Position numbers and translations under genes: made by a program. From Cytospora piceicola (Eukaryota > Ascomycota > Sordariomycetes > Diaporthales > Cytosporaceae), in contig JALQBC010000050.1 of assembly GCA_023375675.1 (NCBI GenBank), forward strand, positions 175,628-239,627: a stretch of 64,000 bases of DNA, given 5' to 3'. The notes under the pieces were generated by a model. That model was not told the DNA's origin and did not search any database. It saw only the letters and a program-made list of their open reading frames with translations. This document shows, piece by piece, positions 33,875 to 46,520 of this stretch (its first letter is position 1; every line of letters starts with the position of its first letter).

Positions 33875-36800
33875 GTTGTGGGATCAAACGTCACTGAGGA
33901 GGCTAGGCTCAACACAAATACCGCCCATTGGAGCCGCTATGAAGCTATCGTGGAGTCTTGGCACGGTGTTGTGGTCGAGATCTCGGTTGGGGGGGGGGCG
34001 AAGTGTGGAGTCTGGAGTGAAAGCAGAGCCAAGGAAAAGCCAAACCGGTAGGCGAAAAAGGGCAGATTGAAAGAGAGAAAGGGTGGCCGTTCTTTAAGGC
34101 TTGAATACACAGTAACGCACAATAACGGGGCACGTAATCATCAAGATATGTGGGTACTGCTCGTGTCCGAGTTTTCCGGACTGGGAGAGGGATGTGACCC
34201 CATGTGGGCCATGTGGGCCTTGTGGATATGTATGGGCCTGATGGGTCCGCGTTTGCTTCCTTCGATTCGATCTTCCCATCCAATGTTCCCCGTTTATTCT
34301 TGAGTCTGTCAGTGTGCCTGTGTGCCTGTCTGCTTGTGAGTGGCAGTGGGAAGATCAGCCTGTTGTGCTTGATTTAACTGAGTATTCCTCTCGTTGATCA
34401 ATCACTTTTGAAACAGTTCGTCATCGTCGGTTGATTTTTGAAGGTTGGTTATGTTGGATGTGTGAGAGTGCTGGTCCCAATCTCCCCTGCTCGGCCCCCT
34501 TTTACCCCTGAAATTGTGTGAGTCGTGACTACTGTACTGCCATTACTGCCACCACACAACCCCCAATGGGGCTGGCGCGCGCATCGACTCGGCCGTATTT
34601 TATGACGTGATTGCTCTTCTCTTCTTCTTTTTCTTCTTTTTAGTTCTTTGTCCCAACTCAATTGTTGTTTACGCCGTCCGTACTGGGTATACAAAATATA
34701 GTGCACGGTACCTAGATATGCACGACAGCATCCTCCAATGGTATACACCCAAGAAAAGTGCCACATTCGATGTTGTTGGCGATTCGTACAGATATTGCTT
34801 GGCTATCTCTTGGTTCCTTTATTGTTCTATACGGATATTAGACCTGTAGTTACACCTGTATATTGATGAAGAACCGTTTCAGCCGTCCACTTCTTTTGGC
34901 TCCATCCTTGAGGTGAGACATGGTCCTTTGACAACAATTGATCCACACGCCCATAACGGGCCAGCGGGCCAGCGGGCTCATTGTAGTCTAGGTACATAGG
35001 GCGGCAGGGCGGCAGGGCGGGATTTATTTTACGTACATACCTAAGTATTGGTACCGTACATACAGTCTCGGTACCTTGCATGTGGTGTATAAATAGAACA
35101 TGCTCCAGCCTCAGGGCTGATCCCATATCAAAAGCACTGGAACAACATTGATGATAAAAACACATTGTAGGCACGTATCTACCTAGCGCATCAGAGCATC
35201 GATGCCATTCCTACAAAAGTGCAAGGCTGCAACTGTACCGAATTCTGAACTTGCACACACATAGTTGCGGGTCCTCAATCTCGAAAATCTACCATATCGT
35301 GTACATTCCTCGAATTTTCTTGTCGTCGGGTTCGTGCGCGCAACCACCGTATGCGGGCGGGCGCCTGTGGATGGAGGCTGATTGATCATTTCCTTTTCCT
35401 TTGGAAACATTCAATGTTATGGAATTCATGGACAGACGAGAAAACAGAAGCAAGTACGATTGCAAGAAGCAGTATCAAGAATATTTGAAGAGGGTGATGG
35501 TCCTAGACAAAGTTCGACTTCTGCGACGTGTTCTTGAAGTCTCAAAGCTCCCAGGCCAGGGCTTCTTGAATTCGAGGCTCCCGAGATACGCGTTACGTGA
35601 GCAGGAGGCACTGGGGTTCTTTTGCGTATATGTATGTAAATCATTATAAATTCGTGACGTTCCCTTCAACATTCATGGTTTCAGTACAGGAGCATGACTT
35701 TGCAATTATTGATTGGATTTCATGGAGTGGGTTTTCTGGTGCCGTTCACAATATTACGCAAACCTTAGAACCTTCAATAACGTGTGACTCGACGTCCCCC
35801 GGGGCGTGTCGGTATGTATGTACTTCGGCTTTCAAGGTTCCAAGGTTGATGTTGCATTGCAAGCCCCACTGTATTGCCAATCATTCAAGGGCTGATAAGA
35901 TTTCGAGCGACAAGTAGATCAAGGGTCCCACAGAAGGGATCATCCTCTGCAATCCCGAGGTCGTAATAGACAAGACTGACATCGATGACGCTACTGTTCG
36001 CTACTCACGTAAGTTAGCACCCTAGAACTGTTGAAATTAGCTGTTGCGATCTTATCAATGTTGCCCGTATGCATAAGTGTAGGGGCTGTTCTCGGCGGAA
36101 CTTTCAATTCCTAAGCATATATAAAGTATGTAGGGACGTGGCAAGTTCACAGCACCAAACTGAGCAAATGAATCTATATCGAATTGATTTGAGCCTACAG
36201 AAATCTCCTGAGAGAGAACGTAAGATGCAGAGTGTCTTTGTATTTCTCATCTTAGGGCTCTGTCTGTGCAGGGGAGAGTGTTGAAAGCCACCCCAGAAAG
36301 GTTGTTCTCAACAGCGCAAAATGATGTGATCAGTTTTGTAGTGCTTGTCGTAACGGCATACTGTCACAAATGACCACTGAGCTGCGAAGCAAACCCCAAA
36401 GGAGCATCTCTTAAAGTATTAGGTACCCCAGGGCCTGGATTGCGCGACACACCCAGTTTGTTATAGGTATCAGAATAAACTGAGTATTCACTCTTAGGCC
36501 GGATGTGCCCTGATCTTCCTTTTTGCTAGAACTTCAATCCTATGAGTATATCGACTGACTACCTAGGTAACCAGTACGTCGACTGGGCTAGCGCTCCTGC
36601 TTGCTTTCTGATTCGAACTTGCAACCTTCGGGGGGCCTCGGGGAACGGAATTACATTGTAGATTTCAAATGTTCTGAACGAACCGGGCTCATAACTGTCA
36701 CAAGCAGTGTCCCCTCATAGTGAATGGAATGATCGTCTCGTTGTCTGGTTTTATGTAAACTTCATAGTGGTTCATCGAATTAGCAGACTCCCGATACTGG

Positions 36801-37171
36801 TGGCAAAGGTCACGTGACCATGTTCGGTCCCGAAACGGCCATTTCTGGCGACCCCTGGGCCTCAGTTACCCTACCTGCACGGCTATTGATAAGGCCACGT
36901 TCGTAAAGGGAACCGCGTAGATCGCCGTGGGGAACTCCGTGCAGGTCTCGGCCATTCCAGCGGACCGGCGCGACATCGCTTGCAAATTAAGCATGTAGGG
37001 GTGGATCTGGTCTACGTGGGCAGTACCTACAACTGTGTTTCCTGGAGCAATACCCTGAAATCTTGAACTTTCATCCCAACTGTTTGCCACCCAAAACTAG
37101 TCTCTACTTAATACATAGTATGTCTGGCTTCCTGTCAAGCAACTGGCGCGAAAGCAACACTCGGCGCATAA
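33875..37171. other. 3.3 kb gene-poor stretch
   Basis: Upstream of the GH76 gene there is a G10-type homopolymer near 33,990, then ordinary sequence without convincing genes. Short frames on both strands overlap and lack motifs. Small direct repeats occur: GGGCCAGC near 34,965 and GGGCGGCA near 35,000. Palindromic CTAGGTA sites lie near 34,710 and 36,562. I see no RNA gene I can support. Confidence 0.45.
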
Positions 37172-38220
37172 TTAGCTGGACCTACCGATGATCAATGGAA
37201 TGGCGCGAGGTTAAAGTCGCAGAGAGCGAATAGCCTCAATCGTGGGCAAGACGACTATCGCAGTCGCGATCATCGGAGCCGGCGGGATGACCTATACGGC
37301 ACAAAATCGTCATACGAAAGACGTAAACAAGATCGTCCATCTAGCAGGGAGCGGAAACCTCCGCGTGGCTCATTTGATGCGACAGACACAATTGCTCAGG
37401 GTCGACGCCTCTATCTTGGCAATCTGCTATACCGCGTCAAGCCATATGAGATTGAGGAGATGCTCAAAGCCAACGACTTTGAGGGCCGGGTTGATGGTGT
37501 ACACATCTCCGTTGACGCGGTTACTGGACGGAATCCAGGCTACTGCTTCATCGACTTCAAAGCTCGTGAGGACGCCGACCGAGCCCTGGAAGAACTACGT
37601 GGAGTGATGATCCACAACCGCCCGGTCAAGGTCGGCCCGTGTCAGCCGAAAGGAGCCGAGAAGCGCTGGAGAAGTAATGCGTACCAGCCAACTTTCCAGA
37701 GATGGGGAGACTGGAAGAGCTCTGGTGTAACGAACCGAGGTGGCCCACCCTACGATGGCGAGCCGCCAGAGCAAGGTCCGCATGGGGCACTGGATCACAT
37801 GGACGAAATCAGAAGAGCAGGAACTTCAGCTAGAGTCTATGTGGGAGGCCTGGGAAGGATGATCAACCAAAAGGAAAATGACAAGGAGGTCAGAGGATAC
37901 TTAATGGGGTTCAAAGTGTTCGTGTTGTTCCCAACGTAGCCTCCCCATTCCCCTCCAGTCTTGTCTATAAGCGACAAGTCCGACGCTTAGCATGGAACAA
38001 CTGCTGACTTACGGCACGATGACATAGTGTCGCCATAAGCAAACGCATCACTCCCCACCCAGACACGAGATCAAAGCCGGGAAATCATCACTACTGTTTT
38101 GTTGACCTCGAGAGCTCAGAAGAGGCTCAACTTGCTATCAGCGCACTGAACGGAAAACGGGTCCCTGGCGGGAGGCTACGGCTTCAGATGTCTGGGCCAT
38201 TACCTACGTTATTGCAGTGA
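37172..38220 (+). CDS. two-RRM RNA-binding protein, 5' end unresolved
   Basis: Exon 37172-37917 (left edge uncertain) joins through a GTTCGT...CATAG intron to 38028-38220. The N-terminal part is Arg/Ser/Asp-rich (YRSRDHRSRRDD). RRM1 has RNP2 RLYLGNL and RNP1 NPGYCFIDF. A Gly/Pro-rich linker follows, then RRM2 with RNP2 RVYVGGL and, after the splice, VVAISKRITPHPD and RNP1 HHYCFVDL, ending GRLRLQMSGPLPTLLQ. RRM2 is whole only when spliced, which supports the intron. The open frame extends left to 37172 without an ATG; the first in-frame Met is inside RRM1 at 37460. An upstream exon is therefore needed, or the 5' end is lost. A GTATGT donor-like site at 37118 could belong to it. RRM pairs bind single-stranded RNA; the specific role is unknown. 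Confidence 0.72.
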
Positions 38221-39476
38221 GTTGACATGTCACTATCAATAATGCTGGTCCTTTGATCGGTACATCGTCAAGGGATGGTGTCTTCAATGTCCCTTTCCAA
38301 ATTCCTACATTTCGACTGCAGAGATAGGCCGAACTGAGGCATTGATAACATTTGGTTGCCCAACTAATCTGACCCTCAAGTTATGACGAGATAATACGAT
38401 AAAGTGAACCTGTCTTACCTCGGTACTGCTTTGGTCCTCATATTCAAGGTTATCTGATCCTTTGTCTCCCCTTCCACCAACGCCTCGTTCTTGTTCACCC
38501 TACCCAGTCCATATATCTCGTCCAATGTATGGATTCTGAAGATCCTCGTGTTGTCGCCGATGTAACACATTCCCTATAACAACAATTTCCATTGTGAATA
38601 TCCACGTAAACCATGGAAGAACCGCTCTCATGTTGAAAAACATGGAGTTTGACCGGGTCCTGGATCAATACTGTGAATTGGAAGCATCGCATCCCCGCAG
38701 CCAGGAAAAAACCCGTAGTAGCCGACTGGGGCAGACTGAGCCACTCTTAGGAGTTATAGGACAGGGGAATATTGGCGATGTAGTTGTCGTGCTCTGTTCT
38801 TCGTCTGCTATGGTGTCGTCCACTTCGTCGACCCCTCTCACGTCTTCTTTTGCTATAACACTCCGAACAGGAACATTGGCGACTTGACCAGTTGACGAGC
38901 GGCTAGTGCGGTTGACCATGTTTCGCGACTCAGCCAATATTGAGATCAATAGAAGAAACCGGCTGTATTTGTGTATGTGGTAAGCGCCCATGTACTCAAG
39001 TGCTGTGTTTTGGTTCTTTGCCTGGAACACATTATACAGTTGCTCGCTTCACAACGCTATGGAATATGCCGGGGCTTATATGGACGTGACGTTCACGGAA
39101 CTTTGATATCCGTCAAATACGAAAACAACGGTACATGGCCTCACTCGTGGACGTTACTGATTGTGATCAGGTGATTTCACTGTTTTTACCGCCACATATT
39201 TCTTAGGATTACTCTGCCAGTCACCAAATGTCGTTGATTTACCCTTGCTTGAAGTGCTTATTTTGCGCCAACCATGTCTTGCAACTGCTCAGCTCCTTGT
39301 GCCCTTGCATTTGGACGGTGGGAGTGACTTGTAATCACCCCTACCAAGAGAAGAGCATCATTAGTGTGCGGAGAATAAAACTCACCAGTCAAGTTACTGG
39401 TGGAGAAATGTGTTTTGTCATATACCATTCTCTGTACCAAGTCCCAGTCAAATAAATCCCTTTCCATTCGCCGTGG
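38221..39476. other. intergenic, no gene seen
   Basis: Lies between the RRM gene and the end of the FSH hydrolase gene. Overlapping short frames only, with no motif or repeat. Confidence 0.4.
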
Positions 39477-40133
39477 TCATGCCCCTACTACCTTGTCATT
39501 CACGAAACCCGCAATTCTCTGGTTTATCCCGTCATCCAACGGCATCTGATGCCCCTCGGGCGAACGGATCACCTCAGGATCCTTGAAACACCTGACTATG
39601 ATCTCCCCCTGGTTGTGCCACTCATCCTTCTCCGCAATCAGGTGTAGACTTGGGATTTCAATACTCCCCTCCGCCGGAACTCCAGGGTCACCAGGCTGCC
39701 TCTTTCCTCGATACGGACTCGTACTGCAAATCAACACGGCGAACTTCATCCCCTCCCCAATTTCATTCTCCTGGAGCCACTTCAATAAGTGCAATCCAAC
39801 CTTCGCGCCCTGGCTGAACGCAACCATGCCTACGAAGGGCCCCTGCTTCTTGTAGATGTCCACCAACTTTGGCAAGTCGGCCCAATCATCCTGCTCCTTC
39901 GCGTTGGCGGTGTTCATGAACTCGCCACCCTTGCCGTCCCAGATCCACTGGCAGAAGTCACTGCCCTCAAAGAAGGGCAACATACCCGGCCCGGGGCCGC
40001 AGTCGATGAAGCCCCGGGGAGTGACGAGTTCATAGTATTTCTCGAGGTGAGGATTGAGCTTGCGTGCTTGGAATTGGTGAATGTCCGGATTGGTACCGCC
40101 GCCGTGAAGGCAGAGGATTTTCGGCTTAGGCAT
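39477..40133 (-). CDS. FSH1-family serine hydrolase
   Basis: Single exon, 218 residues. The start KPKILCLHGGGTNPDI is the family's first beta strand and oxyanion-loop segment. The nucleophile is Ser107 in VAFSQGAKVG, the acid lies in LIAEKDEW, and the histidine is in SPEGHQMP. The family (PF03959) includes yeast FSH proteins and fungal polyketide-releasing thioesterases such as LovG, but no polyketide synthase is nearby, so I cannot assign a pathway. No signal peptide; cytosolic expected. Length matches the family. Confidence 0.92.
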   Translation of the reverse strand: MPKPKILCLHGGGTNPDIHQFQARKLNPHLEKYYELVTPRGFIDCGPGPGMLPFFEGSDFCQWIWDGKGGEFMNTANAKEQDDWADLPKLVDIYKKQGPFVGMVAFSQGAKVGLHLLKWLQENEIGEGMKFAVLICSTSPYRGKRQPGDPGVPAEGSIEIPSLHLIAEKDEWHNQGEIIVRCFKDPEVIRSPEGHQMPLDDGINQRIAGFVNDKVVGA

Positions 40134-41692
40134 GATGTTTCACTCAGGATTGCCTTCAAATAGATGATACGGTGGCAAACTTGTAAGAGAGGAATTTGGT
40201 AGTTCCAAGGTTGTCAGTTTTGGCGATGCGCCTACAGATTGTGGGTGCCCAGGTAGTTTAAAAATGATAGCGGCGTTGTCAGCAATTCTTATGGCCAGAG
40301 AATCGAATCGGAAAAAAGCTCAACACAAAACACCATCCTATAGAATCAGCGGACGGAGGTCCTTATCTCTTTTGCAGCACCTCGTCACTCGGAAGCCGAA
40401 ATCTGGCAGGCATTGGCTGCAGCTATAATTGAACATTATCCCCGAATAACCCGAGAGTCCCTCCAATACTGCGAAAATACTCAGCGGAAATCCTCTGGGC
40501 TTCAAGTTGGGTCGTCTGTATGCATACGTGTTATGTCGAAATAGCCCTACTCCCGAACGAACACGCCATTTCACATTGCGCACTGGAGCTTAACTCCTTG
40601 GCCAGAGGGGCCCGGCTGAGACCTGGGCCGCAACAAGGTGGCGGCAGGTTGTCAGCATCATATATTTTGGGACACGTGCTACATGCCTGTCCCGTGGAGA
40701 GGTCTAGCCAAATCCAATATGAGTCCGGTCCAAGAACAGTGACTACTAGGCTGGACGATATATGGTGCAGTCTCAAAAGCAAAGAGAACATTTTGATGTT
40801 CTTAAGATGTATATACGTAATCACAACTGTAAGAATCTAACTCATGCAAATTCCCGTGCTATTAAAAACTACCCTTGGAGGTCAAGTATGCTAGCAAAGA
40901 AGTGAAATGGTATTCAGTTACTTTAACGACTTGTTCCTCTGGACTAGACATGTTGTCGACGCCTATTAGCTACTTCCCGAAAGCAAGTTGGCGAGGGAAG
41001 ATTCATCGGGACCACCTGGGCAGTGAGAACCTCCACCGGGTAAGGTTTGTTAATTTTGGAGAGGCAGTTGCAGCTGGAAAGCGACAGCTTAACAAATGTA
41101 CGATGGCGAACTACATATGGAAGTTCGATCCGGAACATTATGGAAGCTGGGGGGTTTGGATAGAGCGGAAAGCTCTCCTCTCGGGAACCAGTCTGGAAGA
41201 GGTTGACATTTTGTAGCGAACCATCGTTTTAACGATCTAGGAACTGAAAATTCTGTCCTACTTATTTCTGTGGAGTCTGACTGCCAGGCAAACCAATGCC
41301 ATTCATTATAAAGCATTGGTATATTTCTTGTGGAAGTCCTTGCAGCCTGGTAGTTGAGTGCGTTGAACAAATCAAGTCCAGATTGCATGTCCCGGAGCCC
41401 GCGCTTCCCGGTGCAAAGCAACAGGAGACCTCGAAGTACCGACTGCAACTGCCGAGGATGACTTGACGTATGTAGTCCGGTGACTCAACTTGCTTACTGT
41501 AGTACCAACATATTAAGTGCATGCTTTAGCTTTGTAACAAGCACTTGAGGGTGAAGGTGTTCCATGTTTCCGTTGCTAATACCTAAATGTAAATATCTTG
41601 CTAGATCTCACCCGAGTTCACATCAGGATATCGATTAATAATATTCCATCATCCATCATAACTGTTGCTGGGAGACGAGGCCGCCATTATCA
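40134..41692. other. intergenic, no gene seen
   Basis: Divergent spacer between the FSH hydrolase (minus) and the epoxide hydrolase (plus), with both promoters expected. Short frames have no motifs. Confidence 0.4.
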
Positions 41693-42772
41693 ATGATCAA
41701 TATGGCCACCATCACTGGACACAATGTGGTCTATTCCGGCGGCGAAAAAACTATTCACTACCTGGCGGCGGGTCCTATCAATGGTCCAATGATCCTGTTC
41801 ATCCATGGCTGGCCTGGTACTGCTATCACCTGGAAGGCTCAGATTGACACTTTTGCCAGTCTGGGCTTCCGTGTAATCGCCCCTGACATGCCTGGTTATG
41901 GCAATTCGACCGCGCGCCGCGTGGTTGAGGATTACTGTCAGGAGGCCCTTGTGGAGGGGATGATGGCCTTGTTAGCTGTCACAGATCGCAGTGCAGCGAT
42001 CTGGGTCGGTCACGACTGGGGTGCTGGGGTGACGTCCTCGGTCGCGACTCAACACCCCGAGGCTGTCAAGGCCTTGGTCAACCTCTGTGTACCCTACCAC
42101 TGCATCGAGCTGGGTTGGGATGGCTTCCTCCCACTGGTGAACCGCGAGATCTACCCCGCCGACGAGTACGAGTTCGGCCAATGGGACTACATGAAGAACT
42201 ACGAGGAAAGCTTTGACAAGGCCGTCGAGTGGCTTGATCGGGATGCAGCTGGGTTCTGCAAGGCCGCTTTGCAGAGAACGGCCCCTCCAACCAACCGTCT
42301 AGCCGACTTCTCTGCGGTACGCAAGACTGGGTGGTTTGGAGGGATAGAGAAGCCACCAAGTGTCGATATGACAGGACCGCCTATGCTCCCAGCCGAGGTT
42401 TTCGACTCATTTGCTAAGGATATGGAGAAGACGGGATTCTGGTCGGGCTCTGCGTACTACATGAACCACGAGCGCAATGCCGAGTATAATGGTAAGGCGC
42501 CAAGTGGTGGAAATTTGAAGCAGCCGGTTCTCTTCGTCCATGCCACTTGGGATCTGGTATGCGACACCAAGACATCGCGGCTCCCGGAGCCGATGAGGGA
42601 GGCCTGCAGCAACTTGACCGAGGTGACTATCGACGCAGGTCACTTCGTTCAATTCGAGAAGCCTGAAGAGGTGAACGCTGCCTTGTGCAGATTCATTATC
42701 GAAGAGATGCCGAGTATGTGGCCTGGGTTCTGGGAAAGCGGATTTACGAAGAGGAACAAGGTAATCCTGTAA
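41693..42772 (+). CDS. soluble epoxide hydrolase-like alpha/beta hydrolase
   Basis: Single exon, 359 residues from the ATG at 41693; a second in-frame ATG at 41702 (MATITGHN) is an equally good start. The oxyanion motif HGWPG is at residues 38-42. The nucleophile is Asp108 in VGHDWGAG. A cap-domain Tyr in SAYYMNHERN could polarise the epoxide. The acid is in ATWDLVCD and the histidine in DAGHFVQFEKP. An Asp nucleophile with GHDWG is typical of epoxide hydrolases, though haloacid or haloalkane dehalogenases share the layout. No signal peptide. The last residues (TKRNKVIL) overlap a possible GTAATC donor, so the extreme C-terminus could differ. Confidence 0.9.
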   Translation: MINMATITGHNVVYSGGEKTIHYLAAGPINGPMILFIHGWPGTAITWKAQIDTFASLGFRVIAPDMPGYGNSTARRVVEDYCQEALVEGMMALLAVTDRSAAIWVGHDWGAGVTSSVATQHPEAVKALVNLCVPYHCIELGWDGFLPLVNREIYPADEYEFGQWDYMKNYEESFDKAVEWLDRDAAGFCKAALQRTAPPTNRLADFSAVRKTGWFGGIEKPPSVDMTGPPMLPAEVFDSFAKDMEKTGFWSGSAYYMNHERNAEYNGKAPSGGNLKQPVLFVHATWDLVCDTKTSRLPEPMREACSNLTEVTIDAGHFVQFEKPEEVNAALCRFIIEEMPSMWPGFWESGFTKRNKVIL

Positions 42773-45438
42773 TCAGGCTGTCTTTACTGTTGAATGCGAC
42801 GAGGGCAGCAACAGTATCACACAATGCAATGTGTATTTCAATGCTTATACGACGAGAGAAGGATGCGAACATTTCTTTAAAGGCGGAGCATCTGTCCAAA
42901 GGAACAAAGTCTAACATATATGAACATTATGGTCACTTATATGAAGACTTCAGAAGTCCGTTGCAGTTCCCACACAACGATGAAGCCCATATTGATCCTG
43001 CCGAAGCATATTAGACGTAAGGTAATTACATACTCGCTCTATATCTCTTGCTCGCACTCGTCGTCTATCAGACACTTATAAGCCGAATCCATCATGTGAT
43101 CTCCCTTGTTGGTAGCTTCGCTAGCTGACATTGTGCTGGTTACTGTGGGCGAATGTTTAGTTGTCATGGATGCTATCGACTTTCCAAGTCATTCGTGAAC
43201 TTGAGACCCCGCAATCGGTACGTAGCTGTTCAAGGTGGAAGTCTCAGTGTGGGACTACGTGGCCGGGAGGCTGCTTTAGGATGGATCTGATGATAATTTA
43301 TTATAGACTGACACAAAGGATCGTGCAGCTTGGGAAGCTCCATACCAGCAAGACATTCGGGCCAACATGGGAAAGACGGCAAAGGGGGAAGAGGAAAGAG
43401 GCTTGTGTGTGATACTGATACGAGAACGACATGCATATGAATATTACGGAAATCTCGGGAGACGACGCGAGTCGATGTGACCCAACAGTGACAGCGCCGT
43501 AAGGATGGATGGGAAAGTCGTGGTTCTATCTTCAGATGTTGAGGACGGGTCGCACATGAGATTGACAAGGCGTGTAGTATATTTTGTTGTTCTGAATCGG
43601 GTGACCGCATTATCCAACACACTCGCATACTCATGAATCCGTGGCATCTTGGTCCACTGGTTTGACATTGGGCCGTGTCACTAGCCATGTATGCTCTTGG
43701 CGATGGGAAACGAACCCAGCCCTACAGATCAATCCAGCCTGCATACATGGTACACAATTATCTGCTACAAAGCCTACTCGCACGCCGAATGGGCCTCCTG
43801 GTTGGGGCGCAAGGCGTCGACAAGCAAGCACACCTCATCAAAGACTGGCTGACCTATACGTATCTAATCGAACATGATCCCGAAGACATTCATTCTGTAG
43901 TTCGATGTTGGTTTTATTGACTGTGATATTACTGTGGAATCAACCTTGTAAACAATGGATATTCTGCTGCATCTTAGCAACATATGAAGTTTTCAGTCTC
44001 CCTCTTTCTTTTTTTCTTCTTTCCCTTTTTTCCTTTATGAATCGATGTTTTTGCCAGAAAACAGGACTGTGTCCAAAACATCGGAAGAGGCATCCCAATA
44101 AGAAACAAAATACAACCTCAGCTGGGAATCATGCAACCATCGTGAGATTTTCTCGTTGCTCAGAAAGTTAGCTGCTTCAATTATTACCCGGATCCGTGTG
44201 AATATAATAGAGTGTCATCCCCGAAGTCCGACAAGTTCTTAGTAGTATCACTATATATGTGCCCTTTTCTTGATTATAACACATCAGACTTGAGCAGAAG
44301 AAATTTGTTGAACGTGGTTACACATGTACGGCAAGTAGGTTCGAAAAAGAGAGGGACGTCAACTGGTCGCCATGACGGGGCCCCCCCGAGGTATTGCTAG
44401 GGAGGTACCTCTCTCAAGCTATACAACGGGCTATAAAAAACAATTCGAATTGACGATGATTGCAAGCTGGACGTGTAAACCAGATTACGAATACCAGTTT
44501 GGAAGAAGCTAGCCCGAGTGTAGGGGCTGGCAACGATGGTGCTGAAGAACCACATTTTTCCAATGTGAGCAATGGATTGATTGTATCCCTGTCTCGATGG
44601 AACCGAAGCTGGTTCTTCTTTGCTCGAGTGGATTGACCCGGCACTCCACGTCTGCTGTGCGGGGTAATGTGAAAGTGCTGTGTGGCCCTGCCTCTGAGCA
44701 AAATGCATCTCCCATTATTCCCGGTATAGGCAGAGAGAACAAGATTGATTGCCAAGGCTCGTGTTTGTCCCATGTTGATGCTGTTGATCTGATAGAGCGC
44801 CCTTAATCTGCAAAAGAGCACGCGTGGGATAGGATGTTGCCGGGTTCCTCAATATTGACGAGACATGGCATCACTCCAATATTTTACGAAAGAAAAACCA
44901 CCACTAAGTATGCATTGCAATCACGTACTTGATAACGGATGAGTTAAGTACTGTACCGGAACGCTCTTATTGGCCAGTTGTATATATGCGCAGGATGTCA
45001 TAACAGCACTAGAGCAACTCGACCCTTCTCAGGTGCTTGAGCTCCCTGCTAATGGCATGGTGGGTAGTATCTGCTTGTGACAGAGATTAGGACTATGCAT
45101 AGTAATTACCGTGCATTGCAACGGTATGTCGGTTACCATTACCGTAAATACCCCTACCCGCCACCTACCTCGACGCGGGGGCCTCATTGACTGGACGGAG
45201 CCCTGGAGGCCCCAGGACATCTCGCGTCTGAATCGGGAAGGTGATAGCAAGCCCTTACCGTGCTTCTGTGGCATCATACGGGGCGAGATAGCCTCATGTG
45301 TTATCTCTATCGCCTCGTGTTTTTGTCTTGCAGGTCGAGTTGCCGGCGTCAACAAGCTCCAGGATCGAGTGTGTCGAAGAATGAGGGACACCAGCTATAC
45401 GCCATCAATGCCTGTTCCCCAGCCATGGGGTGAGCAGG
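42773..45438. other. intergenic, no gene seen
   Basis: A 2.7 kb stretch. Frames on both strands are short, overlapping and lack motifs. A C/T-rich run lies near 43,990-44,035. I see no transposon signature and normal base composition. Confidence 0.45.
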
Positions 45439-45444
45439 TATAAA
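45439..45444 (+). promoter_or_regulatory. TATA box of the glutamic protease gene
   Basis: TATAAA 145 bases before the start codon at 45584, in the context GCAGGTATAAAGACG. A usual spacing for highly expressed secreted-enzyme genes; function inferred. Confidence 0.5.
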
Positions 45445-45583
45445 GACGAGACGATATCCACGCCTTGATCAATATGGCTTCCCATCATCAGCGGCCTCTC
45501 AGGGATTACACAGTCCAGACTTGCTATTGCCCCCTCCTGCTTCCTCTTTGCACTACTTGGATCCCGTGACGATCATATTCACA

Positions 45584-46520
45584 ATGAAGTCCTCCGTCCT
45601 TGCTACCATCGCCGTTGCCTCCGAGCTCGTGACTGCGGCTCGCTTCACCGAGCAGCGTTTTGAGCGTCACGCTGCCCGTGCGGCATCCCGCCAATCAAAC
45701 CCCCGTCTGCCTGCCACTGGCAAGGACGGTGTCGAGATTGACAGCCTCGTCAACGGTACTTCCCACGAGGAGTACTCCTCCAACTGGGCCGGCGCCGTCC
45801 TCATTGGCACCGGCTACACTTCGGTCACGGGCACGTTTGTTGTCCCAACCCCCTCGGAGCCTTCCGGAGGCAGCTCCGGGACCGAGGTCAGACATCCCCA
45901 TGGGAATATCTTCGGCGATACAAATGCTGACTCGAAGGGGAAATAGTACGCCGCCTCTGCTTGGGTTGGAATCGATGGTGACACTGCCTCAAACTCGATC
46001 CTCCAGACTGGAATCGATTTCTACTCCGAGGGCAGTTCAGTCTCATTCGACGCTTGGTATGAGTGGTACCCAGACTATGCGTAAGTTACCAGGGTCCTCG
46101 ACAGCAATAATCCGAGCGGTTGAAAACTGACGCTTTCTCTACAGTTATGACTTCAGCGGCATCTCGATCTCCGCCGGTGATACAATCACTGTGACTGTTA
46201 CCGCAACTTCAAAGAAGGCCGGAACTGCTGTCGTCAAGAACGTCTCCAAGGGCACTTCTGTCACCCACACCTTCACTAGCCAGTCGCAGGCTTTGCAGGA
46301 GCTCAACGCGGAGTGGATCGTCGAGGACTTCTCCGAGGGCTACTCCCTTGTGCCATTTGCTGACTTTGGCACTGTGACCTTCACCGGCGCTACTGCCAAA
46401 GGCTCTTCTGGCACCGTTGGTCCTTCTGGAGCGACACTTATCGACATCGAGCAGGACGGAGAAGTCCTCACCAGCTCGTCGACTACGAGCACCACTGTCA
46501 AGGTCGAGTATATCGGCTAG
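45584..46520 (+). CDS. secreted glutamic (G1/eqolisin) endopeptidase
   Basis: Exons 45584-45886, 45947-46080 and 46145-46520, 270 residues. The first intron (GTCAGA donor, CTGAC branch, AATAG) removes an in-frame stop and joins SSGTE to YAASAWVGIDGD; the second is GTAAGT...TACAG. Signal peptide: KSSVLATIAVASELVTAA. A propeptide runs to about residue 60. The mature part starts near EEYSSNWAGAVL. The catalytic pair of the family is present: Gln121 in SILQTGIDF and Glu202 in LNAEWIVEDF. Such enzymes are pepsin-like at acid pH but insensitive to pepstatin. The predicted protein has no cysteine, whereas the Aspergillus niger relative has disulphides. An acid-secreted nutrient protease is likely. 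Confidence 0.93.

Noticed and set aside
36580..36650. tRNA-like antisense pieces (GATTCGAAC T-loop and GCTAGCCCAGT D-arm look-alike)
   Set aside because: On the minus strand the T-loop-like part precedes the D-arm-like part, and the T stem does not pair, so no cloverleaf can form.
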